Source: Rhynchopus sp. YZ270_cl-10 (lineage: Eukaryota; Euglenozoa; Diplonemea; Diplonemida; Diplonemidae). Taken from it: 64,000 nt of DNA. Each line of letters opens with the position of its first letter. Within the stretch, counting starts at the first letter, position 1. Made by a program: the position numbers and the translations under genes. The notes beneath the pieces are model-generated. The model searched no databases and was not told the origin of the DNA. It saw only the letters and a list, made by a program, of their open reading frames with translations. Where the stretch lies: NCBI GenBank assembly GCA_964035575.1, contig OZ037888.1:1116001-1180000 (forward strand), in the 5' to 3' direction. Below are positions 44,000-51,918 of the stretch, piece by piece.

Positions 44000-45400
44000 G
44001 GGGGGTCACATCCCATGTAAAAAGTGAGAACAGTGACCAAAAAAAATTTTTTTGAGAAAAAAATGGACATCACCCTGAAAAACCAGAAAATATGGTCCCC
44101 AGGTGACCTACAATTCAATTCCGCCTGGTTTTGGACACTTCTGAGCACTTGTGGGGGTCTAATTCGAAATTTTCAAAAAAAAAAAATCGGCCTGGGACAG
44201 GGTTTGTACTTTGGCACCTTGCAAATCGGGGTGCAATCAAAACCCATTAAAAACACCGTTGGGACGCATTGAGAGGGCGGGAAAAGTGCCGGGGGCACTG
44301 TATAGGCGGTTCTACGCCAAGTCCGCTCTAAAATCCTTGTGTAGGCGCAGTGGAATGGCAGTAAAGGCAAAGCGCCGTATACACTGTGGAATGGGCCTGC
44401 TGAAGGTGTCCTCAGAGGCGATTCTGCAAGCCCTGGGGAGATTGGGTTTAGGAAAACGCGCGAAAAGGGGAGGGAAGTGACGTGTGTGGTGTATTGAGCC
44501 TCCCACACGTACTCCTCTCTGCCGGTCATTGCGTACGGCTTGTCGTCAAGCAGTATTGCCACATTGGAGCAGTGTGCGTAAGTTCCCAATACGGCGTTCC
44601 TTGCCCTTGTGAGCTTTGAGGACACCCCGCTCTTGCCGCTGTATATTGTGGCGAGCCTGGTCGTATCCACGAGGGATGTCTCTTTCCTCCCACAGTAATC
44701 TGAGTGTGGGGTCTGAAGAAGATAAAGAAGACGAGACCGATGCGGGGCGGTGCTTTAGTCGAGTCTACGACTGGATATCCATATACGTGCCTAGTACAGG
44801 GCTATTGCAGACTGAACTGCAAAACCAAGGGAGGAATTGGACATTGCAATATCTGGAAAGTCATACGAGGTGTTTCTTTTAAAAGGGAAGATACCCTGAG
44901 GGACCGGGTGAGGCAGTGACGGCACATCTGCTCTATAATTTACACCTGACTAATTTTCCTCCCTAAATTGATCACTCCCTGGCCTATTAATGGTGTGGGT
45001 ACCTAAGCGCGTGTATACATTGGTCACTACGACCCACAAAATACAGATGCCAGGTGACCGTCTTGTCTTCTTTTGGCTGTATTCAAACGCAATTAGATGA
45101 TATTAGTCGAGATGTGTCATTTACTTCCTAGAATATGAGTCATGTACTGTTGCCATGGCCATATCTCGTTTATGTGCTAAAAATAGGAATAGGCAAGGTA
45201 CAAACCCTGTCCCACGACCCCTTTTTTTTTCGGAATTTTCATTTTCTGGTCACTTCTGGTCACTATTTTTGGTATTTTCGGGCCTCCAGGACGTTTTCCG
45301 GGGGGTCTTGGGTAGTGACTTGTGGGGTCGGACACTGCGCTACGCGTAGAATTAAAAAATCCTGAAAAAGTGCACTGTTCTCCCCTTGTGACCCCCCCTA
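44000..45400. mobile_element. inverted-repeat element with GC-rich insert, 1.4 kb
   Basis: The left end begins GGGGGGTCACA and the right end is TTGTGACCCCCC. Imperfect inverted repeats of about 200 bp include GGGACAGGGTTTGTAC with its inverse GTACAAACCCTGTCCC, and GAACAGTG with its inverse CACTGTTC. The GC-richer interior (44260-44940) has a short basic + frame ending near 44480 and a minus frame from about 44690 reading VDTTRLATIYSGKSG. Neither belongs to a family I recognise. It abuts the satellite-filled element without spacer. Confidence 0.6.
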
Positions 45401-45909
45401 ACCCCCCCCCCCTCCATCCCCCAATAACATTTGCGCTTTCTTTTTTTTGACCAAAATATAGAGGAATTTTAGATTCACCACAAATAGACAACAACAACAA
45501 CAAAGCGACTCTTTCTCTCTCTCTCTTTCTCCTCCCTAACCACATAGATACTTTGCGTATTAACATTACCCTACCAACGATTTGTCCAAACGAACTCATT
45601 TTTTTTTGAGGGCCGAACCACCTCGAGAATCGAAAGGTTTTTAATATTCCACCCCTCCCCTCATTAATGGTGGCAGTATTGGGATGGGAGCCCGTTGGAA
45701 TACATCAAAATACATCAAAATACATCAAAATACATCAAAATACTGTATTTTGATGTATTTTTGCGTATTCCAATGGGCTCCCACTCACTATACTGCCATC
45801 ATTTACCCCTCATTATCTCACAACAAACCAACCCCTTACAGTACCCTCTTTCCCTTTTTCTCCCCCTCTTCTTTCTATGCACATTTATTGTTAAATCAAC
45901 ATCTTTTCA
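45401..45909. other. spacer and 5' leader
   Basis: C runs, T runs and a C/T-rich leader with CCCTTACAG at 45833-45841 before the TPR gene. It contains a small palindromic element listed separately. Confidence 0.5.
45668..45801. mobile_element. small palindromic MITE, ~134 bp
   Basis: The left arm has GGCAGTATTGGGATGGGAGC and the right arm its imperfect inverse, GGGCTCCCACTCACTATACTGCC. The arms continue into four direct ACATCAAAAT units facing an inverse TATTTTGATGTATTTT. No obvious target duplication could be fixed. Confidence 0.6.
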
Positions 45910-46998
45910 ATGTCTATAACACATGGTATGGTGAGTGCGACGCACATGAAGGGAATGGCTGCGTATGATAAGAGAGATTTTCCGACAGCAGTTCACGCAC
46001 TTGAGGCAGCGCTTCAACAGCTTGCAGAATGCGACGAAGACGACTCTGTTTTGTTTGCTGCAATTCTCCTTGGTCTTGGCACCGCACACCATGCGCTCCG
46101 CAGCCACGACATTGCAATGCAGTACTACAACGAAGCCCTCTCCGCCCTGCAGGAAGAAGGTTCCATCTCCGGAGACTCGCTCGAAATCGTCAGCCCCTTA
46201 GTCAATATGGGGTTAATATTCTATGCGAAGAAGGACTACGTCAACGCAATGGCGAAATATAAAAGGGCACAACGCATCGTCGAACGGTTGTATTGTACAG
46301 ATCGAACGGTGTGTGCAGATTTGTATCATAATATGGGTGTCGTGTGCGATGCCCAGAATGAATTGCAAAAGGCGTTGCAGTTTTATGGAAAGTCATTGCG
46401 GGTAAGGGAGAAACTCTCACAAACCAGAGAACAACAATTATTATTGATGTTGACAAAGGAAAATGTTGCGATGGTGTGGAGAGACCAAGACAACAAGGAG
46501 GAAGCAGTCCGCGCCATGGCTGCCGTCCTCCCGATCCGCAAAAAGCTGAACGGCTCCGGCTCCGCGGAGTACGGGAACTCCCTTTTCAATATGGGCCTCC
46601 TCCACTTCGATCTTGGACGTCTTAACAGTGCTTTAACCTACTTCTCAAAATGCCTTTCCCTCCGTACCGAACTTCTTGGGGAAAGCAGCTCGCAAACAGA
46701 ACTCTGCGCGACATATGTCACAACAATTCGCAAGAGAACCGACCGTGTGGCGTCCCCGCGCCTTTCTATAGGCTCCTTGCACGAAGAAGACTCCTTTGAC
46801 TATATGGGTAATGGAGGTGGCGGTGCTGTGCTCAATTCTCATGTGTCCAGACTCTCCACCGCCTCGCGTTCAAGAACCTCCAGGGGAGGGGCGCGCAGCG
46901 AGTCCCCAGGAGGTGGAGGAAGCAGCCGGCGCGGCCTTTCCCTCAGCAACCTAGCGCGGTCCCCATCACCCCATAGGAGAGGCAGCGGGCAAAGGTGA
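45910..46998 (+). CDS. tetratricopeptide-repeat protein, 362 aa
   Basis: Residues ~5-260 contain five to six TPR motifs. Recognisable helices are MKGMAAYDKRDFPTAVHALE, LLGLGTAHHALRSHDIAMQY, LVNMGLIFYAKKDYVNAMAK, LYHNMGVVCDAQNELQKALQ and FNMGLLHFDLGRLNSALTYF. The pattern resembles kinesin-light-chain or Rapsyn-like TPRs. Residues ~275-362 are Ser/Arg/Gly-rich and disordered, a possible phosphorylated tail. A protein-protein interaction role is typical of the fold; the partner is unknown. Intron-free, plain stop, leader C/T-rich with an AG before the ATG. Confidence 0.88.
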   Translation: MSITHGMVSATHMKGMAAYDKRDFPTAVHALEAALQQLAECDEDDSVLFAAILLGLGTAHHALRSHDIAMQYYNEALSALQEEGSISGDSLEIVSPLVNMGLIFYAKKDYVNAMAKYKRAQRIVERLYCTDRTVCADLYHNMGVVCDAQNELQKALQFYGKSLRVREKLSQTREQQLLLMLTKENVAMVWRDQDNKEEAVRAMAAVLPIRKKLNGSGSAEYGNSLFNMGLLHFDLGRLNSALTYFSKCLSLRTELLGESSSQTELCATYVTTIRKRTDRVASPRLSIGSLHEEDSFDYMGNGGGGAVLNSHVSRLSTASRSRTSRGGARSESPGGGGSSRRGLSLSNLARSPSPHRRGSGQR

Positions 46999-47727
46999 AA
47001 AAAATGAGGGGTGTTGTGTGTGCTTTTTTTTGGGGGTAGTTTTCTTATCAAAGAATGTCGGTAAAAAAAGAAGTCTAAAGCGGGGATTTGGAGTGTCCCT
47101 GTGTGGAGTGTTGAAAATGAATAGATTTTGGGGGCAATGGGGTCAACCTTGTAGATTTTATATTTTTTTTTTTTGGGGATCCCTGGGGTAATAAAACGCA
47201 CCACCCAATGAGAGTTAGGTCAGAAAGGGGGTATAGAACAAATAATCGGTTGGTTTGACAGGAAAAAAATGTTTTCCTTCCGCCATTTTTTTTGTCATTC
47301 AAACCGGCCAGGTGCATTACATCTCGCAACGAACGCAAAACGACGCTTTTTTCATTTCTTTAATAGATTCCTTCAGGTTTTGCTTCTGTCGGAGCAACGC
47401 ATACACTAAGACAAAAAAAAGGTCATTTATTCCCCCCCCTTTGCGCTAACGTCAATACCACATAGCCACAGACCGATATTTTCCCCCACTCTTAGGCCGT
47501 CTATACCTTCGAAACTCATTCATGATGCCTGCTCCATGCAATTTAACTGCTAGAGGAAGGCCTTAGGTTTCCTTTTAACAGTCCCAATTATGTAGATTTG
47601 TGTTTGTTGAAGTGCACCAAATAGTTGACTATTTAAAAAATACTTTTCAAAAGCTACATTTTTCACCTTTTCTCAGAGGGAAATATAACAAATGTAAAAT
47701 CATCGAAACAATATTCAATTGTAAATA
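46999..47727. other. intergenic spacer
   Basis: No supported gene; AT-rich with T runs. Confidence 0.5.
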
Positions 47728-48300
47728 ATGGAGCCGCACCCCCCGACGTCGCCACGACCGTCTGGGTTGCCTCGAGAAGGGTGCGGGACGGGAGGTGATG
47801 TGCTGCCCCCTATCCGGCCGTCGCTGTCTTACGAGGAGCTTCGTGTCTTGGTGGCGGAGAGGCTGCGGTACTCGAGAGGGTTGGAGTCGCGTGGGGTGAC
47901 GTGCGCGAGGTATCAGATTGAGCGAGCGCCGGCGCGGGAGGGTGTGGTGCTGCTGGCGGACCAGCTGGCAGCGTTTCATGGTAATATGAGAGGCAGCATC
48001 ATCAGGGCCAATGCCGTCAGCCATGCCAGCGTCTTTCATGTCTCCAGAAGGCTTGCTGACGGTGTCGAATCGATGTTCGAAGACCAAATGGAAAAGGCCC
48101 GCCGCTGCAGCAACGCACCCTGCAACAAAGCGCGCGCTGTCGTCTCCACGCATTGGCCGCGAGCCTGCCACAGCCCCGTGGAGGTGCGTCTTCCGCAAGT
48201 CGGGCTCAGCCTCCCACGCCCCAGAATAGTGCACATCGCAAAGACCCGTGTTGTGAACAGCATTCCTCGATGTCCTCGAGTCACACCTTCTCGTGCATGA
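47728..48300 (+). CDS. hypothetical protein, 190 aa
   Basis: The frame opens at an ATG preceded by an AT-rich leader and has coding-like GC3. Residues ~33-125 look folded: SYEELRVLVAERLRYSRG, a beta-like segment VLLADQLAAFHGN, then two helices ending in MEKARRCS. The C-terminal ~60 residues are Arg/Pro/Val-rich without clear structure and may reflect a missed intron or decay. No signal peptide or membrane segment. Family unknown. Confidence 0.65.
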   Translation: MEPHPPTSPRPSGLPREGCGTGGDVLPPIRPSLSYEELRVLVAERLRYSRGLESRGVTCARYQIERAPAREGVVLLADQLAAFHGNMRGSIIRANAVSHASVFHVSRRLADGVESMFEDQMEKARRCSNAPCNKARAVVSTHWPRACHSPVEVRLPQVGLSLPRPRIVHIAKTRVVNSIPRCPRVTPSRA

Positions 48301-48534
48301 GGGAAAATCAATTTTAAAAAAATGGGGAGAAGTTGAGTGAGCGCTTTTGGAAATAAGGAGAACGATATGTCTGAGGGAGAAGATGGTTGTCTGAGGGAAC
48401 TGATTCGAGAGAAGTTGAGAGGGCGTAAAAAACAAAAAGGTTGGGTGGCATTGTAGACGTCTCTCTGGTAGATTAAACAACAAAACGCCAGGGGGGAAGG
48501 GAAGAGATGTTTTTTATCAGACGTAAACCAAACG

Positions 48535-48629
48535 AAATGGATGCAGGACTGACTGCATGGTTAGAGGTGCACCCGGTCATTGTACCAAAGGTGCACTGTT
48601 CACGAGAGGGCTTTTTGTATTTCAAGTCA
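48535..48629 (+). repeat. short repeat family D, copy 2
   Basis: CGAAATGGATGCAGGACTG start, ACCCGGTCATTGTACC centre, CACTGTTCACGAGAGGGC, then TTTTTGTATTTCAAGTCAAC. TGTACC and GGTGCA can pair across a three-base loop. It lies 235 bases downstream of the preceding stop codon. Confidence 0.75.
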
Positions 48630-48701
48630 ACTTTATTTTCGATATTCGATTTTTTTTCCAAAAAAAAAATAATACCCGCTATTCGAAGTGTATTTGTTGG
48701 T

Positions 48702-48760
48702 CAGTGTCCGCGTCCGCCGATGAACGGTGAGGCGTTTTGCACTTTCAACTTCTCTTTTTT
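48702..48760 (+). repeat. short repeat family F, copy 1
   Basis: GTGTCCGCGTCCGCCGATGA, then ACGGTGAGGCGTTTT and CACTTTCAACTTCTC. The CGCC/GGCG and CCG/CGG arms could form a small hairpin. A second copy is at 54662-54718. Confidence 0.65.
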
Positions 48761-49103
48761 TTCTCATCACAGATACCACAGATATCTGTGATGTCGTTTC
48801 TCTCCTTTTTTTTTTTTGGAGTGTCTTGCCATTACGAAAAAAATACCCTAACCATCATAGAGTTTCAAGAAGGAAGTGCCCCAAAAGGGATGCCTTTTTT
48901 TTTTTCCTCTTCCGCTCATCATTTTCTGTTCTCCTGAGCTTGAAAATATGACTATTTTTTTTTTCCCGAATTTTTTCCACAACCGCCCCTTCACAGGGTG
49001 CAGTCACAAGAACAAAAAAAAGCCAAAAATAATTTTCACACATACCCCCCACCCCATTTTTTCACCCCCCGCAAATAGGGGAATATTTTTTTTTGTACAT
49101 TTT

Positions 49104-49424
49104 ATGTTGGCGCGAAATTTGTGGTTGTTGTGCCCTAGTGGTCCGCTGCCTCCTGCGTTGCATAGAGTTGCGAAGAGGGATCCGGGGATATCGGCGGCAG
49201 AAGCGGCTAAGAACGTAGGGCTCATCAAGCATAAGGTAGCTATGCAGGTGCAACGGTCCAAGAAGCTGGCCGCCATACCGAGTGACAACTCAGGTTTCAA
49301 AGCGTTTCTTAGTGACTCAGGAGGGGTTCAATTCTTCGCATTGCTAGTGATGGTGGTTTGTGCGTACAATATCGTGGTGAAGAGGATACGGCAGAGCGGC
49401 AAAGAGCATCGCAGCCAGCGGTAA
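49104..49424 (+). CDS. small single-pass membrane protein, 106 aa
   Basis: The frame is open upstream through low-complexity T-rich DNA; the ATG at 49104 starts the coding-like part (MLARNLWLLCPSG). The N-terminus, with Arg, hydrophobic residues and no acids, could be a mitochondrial presequence. Residues ~40-70 are helical and basic, and residues ~75-97 (VQFFALLVMVVCAYNIVV) form one transmembrane segment before a short basic C-terminus. The layout resembles small mitochondrial inner-membrane subunits, and the next gene has the same layout, but no family is recognised. Confidence 0.65.
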   Translation: MLARNLWLLCPSGPLPPALHRVAKRDPGISAAEAAKNVGLIKHKVAMQVQRSKKLAAIPSDNSGFKAFLSDSGGVQFFALLVMVVCAYNIVVKRIRQSGKEHRSQR

Positions 49425-49701
49425 CGTTGACTAGGGGTTGGGGGTAAAATAATCGGCAATTTCTATAAAAATTCGAGAAAAATAAAATCTGGGCTTTTTT
49501 AACTGAGGCACAGTTGTAAACACCGATTCATGCGTTTGAACAGCAAATATTCGATGAACTCCTTCGAACTCTCTCTTCTGTTTGTTTCCCCCCCCCAGCA
49601 CAATTGTGCCCACGCTTCGGTAGTGAACCTTTCTCAATGGCGGCATTTTTTGACCTATTTTGATACACCACCACAAACAGGGGGTGACGCTCTCTAAAAA
49701 A
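49425..49701. other. intergenic spacer and 5' leader
   Basis: AT-rich with a C run. CACAAACAG at 49672-49680 is a possible acceptor before the next ATG. Confidence 0.5.
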
Positions 49702-50816
49702 ATGCATCGATTACTAAGATCCCCTGTGTCCTCCGCTGTGCGACGTAGCAGTGATGTGGTGGTGGTAGAGGACGCTGCGGAGGTAGCGTTGCGGAAGAAG
49801 ACCGTTTCGCGCGCAATGCAGGCTGCTGCAGAAGCGGAGGCGAAGGTGGCCACGTACAAAGGGAACGGCCCGACACCCAAGGTGGAAGACCCCAATGCGC
49901 TGGCGGTGGAGGAGCCGAAGTCGGCTGGGGTGTTCAGCAGCGTGCACACCATGAAGGCGGCGGCGTTTACAGAGGAAGAGCGGAAGCTGCGTCTCGTAGG
50001 TCAAAAGGCGTCTCAGGTCGCAAAGTGGTACGAAGAGTCGCGCCAGAAGCCCGACTCCTCCCTCGGGATAGTGATCCGTACCAAGCTCGGCATGTCCGGG
50101 GCGGAGTACCTAGAGGATAAGGAGCGCACGAAGACCGCAGAGATCGGGTGGGCAGCCTTCAACGCCGCCTTTATCATGCTTGCCGCCTACGCCCTTTTCC
50201 AGTTCCGACACGGCGACCAGAGGTTCCGCTTCTTCTGTGAGTTCCAGGAAGACGCTTTGGTATGGTGAGGGGTGTTTTATGGTTTTTTTTTTTTGCATTT
50301 TGATGTTTTGGGGCAAAAAAAAAATGTCGAAAAATGTCGCAAAAAAGCGAATTTTTGGAAAAGTAGATGAAATGGACAAATTTCCGGAAAAATTTTACCC
50401 GGAGTTCGAGCACCTATTGGTGGGGAAGTGCAAAACAACAAAACAACAACAGCGACTGCTTGAAGAGCAAGAGGAGGAGGACTCGGAGGAAAACATGATG
50501 GCCATGCAGTTGTCGAAGTACGGTTGGTACCTGAAGTGGAAAGACGCACGAGCGACACACGAGAAGGAGGCGGAGTTGGTCAACCTAGGACGGTCGTACG
50601 CAGGGAGCACTCATATCGCACTCAATTGTATGTCCCCTTTTCCTCCCTTACACCCTCCCCTCTCATTCCCTTATAGATTTCCCTATAGAATTATGCCAAA
50701 ACGAAACGGGCATTTTCATGAACAACCTTTTGGCCTCAAGGAGGTTTTCTCTTCGGTGGGAGCGTATTGCAATACAAAATATCAGCACAGAATACACTTT
50801 ACGAACAAAAATTTAA
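49702..50816 (+). CDS. putative mitochondrial membrane protein, ~325 aa (3 exons, tentative)
   Basis: The ATG at 49702 begins MHRLLRSPVSSAVRRSSD, a plausible mitochondrial presequence. Residues ~115-150 are helical, and residues ~157-172 (AFNAAFIMLAAYALF) form a membrane segment. The first frame stops at 50268. A GTATGG donor at 50260 and an AAAAAAG acceptor ending at 50347 join exon 2 (50348-50627) in phase 0 and continue RIFGKVDEMDKFPEKFYPEF. A GTATGT donor at 50628 and a TTATAG acceptor ending at 50676 join exon 3 (50677-50816) in phase 1. The first acceptor is weak, so exon 2 could belong to another model. A family C repeat follows 80 bases after the stop. Function unknown. Confidence 0.6.
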
Positions 50817-50895
50817 AAAAACTTCGGCCAACTTTGAGTACAGAACTTTTGTTCCGTTATTTTTTGGAGCGAAGTGATTGTCGACACAAAAAAAT

Positions 50896-50945
50896 AGTGG
50901 AGCACACTCTAGGGTGGCTACACTAATACAACCAAGTTTTCAAAA
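50896..50945 (+). repeat. short repeat family C, copy 1
   Basis: AGTGGAGCACACTCTAGGGT followed by GGCTACACT and AATACAACCAAGTTTTC. The arms AGTG-AGC and GCT-CACT pair, enclosing a CACT/GGTG inner stem. It lies in the probable 3' untranslated region of the preceding gene and is followed by a long A run. Confidence 0.75.
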
Positions 50946-51575
50946 AAAAAAAAAAAAAAAAAAAAAATGACCCTTCCACACTACAGGGAATATGCGAAGA
51001 AGGGCAATCCCCATGCGTCACAATGCAGACTGGTTTACTAGCTTCTTTGGGTACAGCATATACTCATAGGTCTTCCCCTTTGGTGCACACATGGTCGCAA
51101 GAAAAGAAGTGCTGCGCTTATGGGTTTTTTTCTCGAAGAGTTTTGAAGGAGCTGTAGCGAGAGACTGTAGAGACACAGATTTATTGATTTGTGCCGCTGC
51201 ATTGATTGGAAAAACGGATGAAAGAAAACGCCGCCTTTTTCTTTTTTCAAAATATTCAGTGAAAAAAGCAAATGCTTTTAGACGATTAAAAGTTTAAAAA
51301 AAAAGAAGACCTCTTTTGCACAGAGTATCACCATTTCCAACAAAGCCCTGATCTCCTTAAGTTCGTACCATTCTCTTCACGCCCCATGGTGTAGTGGTAG
51401 AGCGAAAACTCACTCACAGCAGAGGAGCACGGATCGAAACAATGAAACCCATGTGGTTCTTGCGTCCCAGTAGTGTAGAATCTCCTTCGCACGACACGTC
51501 CTCGGGTCCCTTCTCACGATAATCCCCTACGATAGCGTCATTGGTTCCTCCACCTCTTTTTTTTATGTAAACCAC

Positions 51576-51674
51576 GAAATGGATGTAAGACTGCATGATT
51601 GGGGTATCCCCCCGACACATCCGGTCATTGGTCATATACCAAGGTACACTGTTCACGAGAGCTTTGTATTTCAA
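51576..51674 (+). repeat. short repeat family D, copy 3
   Basis: CGAAATGGATGTAAGACTGC start, CCGGTCATTGGTCATATACC centre, AAGGTACACTGTTCACGAGA, then TTTGTATTTCAA. TATACC can pair with GGTACA as in the other copies. Confidence 0.72.
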
Positions 51675-51770
51675 CCCTACCCCCCTTTTTTTTTTTTTTT
51701 TGCAAAACGAATATTTCAAATAAATGCCCTTCAACCCCACCCCTCAGGCACAACCCCCCCCCCCCGCCCC

Positions 51771-51798
51771 ACACACACACACACACACACACACACCG
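51771..51798. repeat. CA dinucleotide microsatellite
   Basis: About 14 uninterrupted AC units after a C run. Confidence 0.95.
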
Positions 51799-51918
51799 TT
51801 TTTCTTTCCACCCACTTTTTTTTGTAACCTTTCTTACCACCCTCAGACGCCTCATAGGACGCCTCTCTTTTGAGTCGATTTAAAGGGGCTTGTTGAGGGG
51901 GGGGCGTCCCCCTATAGA

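Larger units (their letters stand above)
41482..44001. mobile_element. palindromic element packed with satellite arrays, 2.5 kb
   Basis: The outer ends are inverted repeats: CTTAGGCATACATGGTAAGC on the left and the matching TTACCATGTATGCCTAGG on the right, each next to GCGAATAAA/TTCGCTTTA runs. Inside lies a second inverted pair built on GCGTGCCTGAGGCGTAC (41945-42040 and 42875-42945), plus inverted ATACAATGCAACGAGGCC edges, and three tandem arrays listed separately. The central part (42066-42870) has no recognisable gene. An element at 56776-57012 shares the terminal CCTAGGCATA. Mobility is inferred from end structure only. Confidence 0.65.
48301..49103. other. spacer with two short repeats
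   Basis: No supported gene. It holds family D copy 2 and family F copy 1, then T-rich and C/T-rich DNA up to the next ATG. Confidence 0.5.
50946..51918. other. spacer with repeats and a tRNA-like patch
   Basis: No supported gene. It contains a poly-A run (50940-50966), a tRNA-like patch (51381-51450, discussed as rejected), family D copy 3, a CA microsatellite, and a leader ending CCCCTATAG directly before the next ATG. Confidence 0.5.

Noticed and set aside
51381-51450. Possible tRNA (GCCCCATGGTGTAGTGGTAG then GGATCGAAAC)
   Set aside because: The D-arm-like start is good, but no 7-bp acceptor stem and no proper anticodon arm can be formed. At best it is a tRNA-derived relic.
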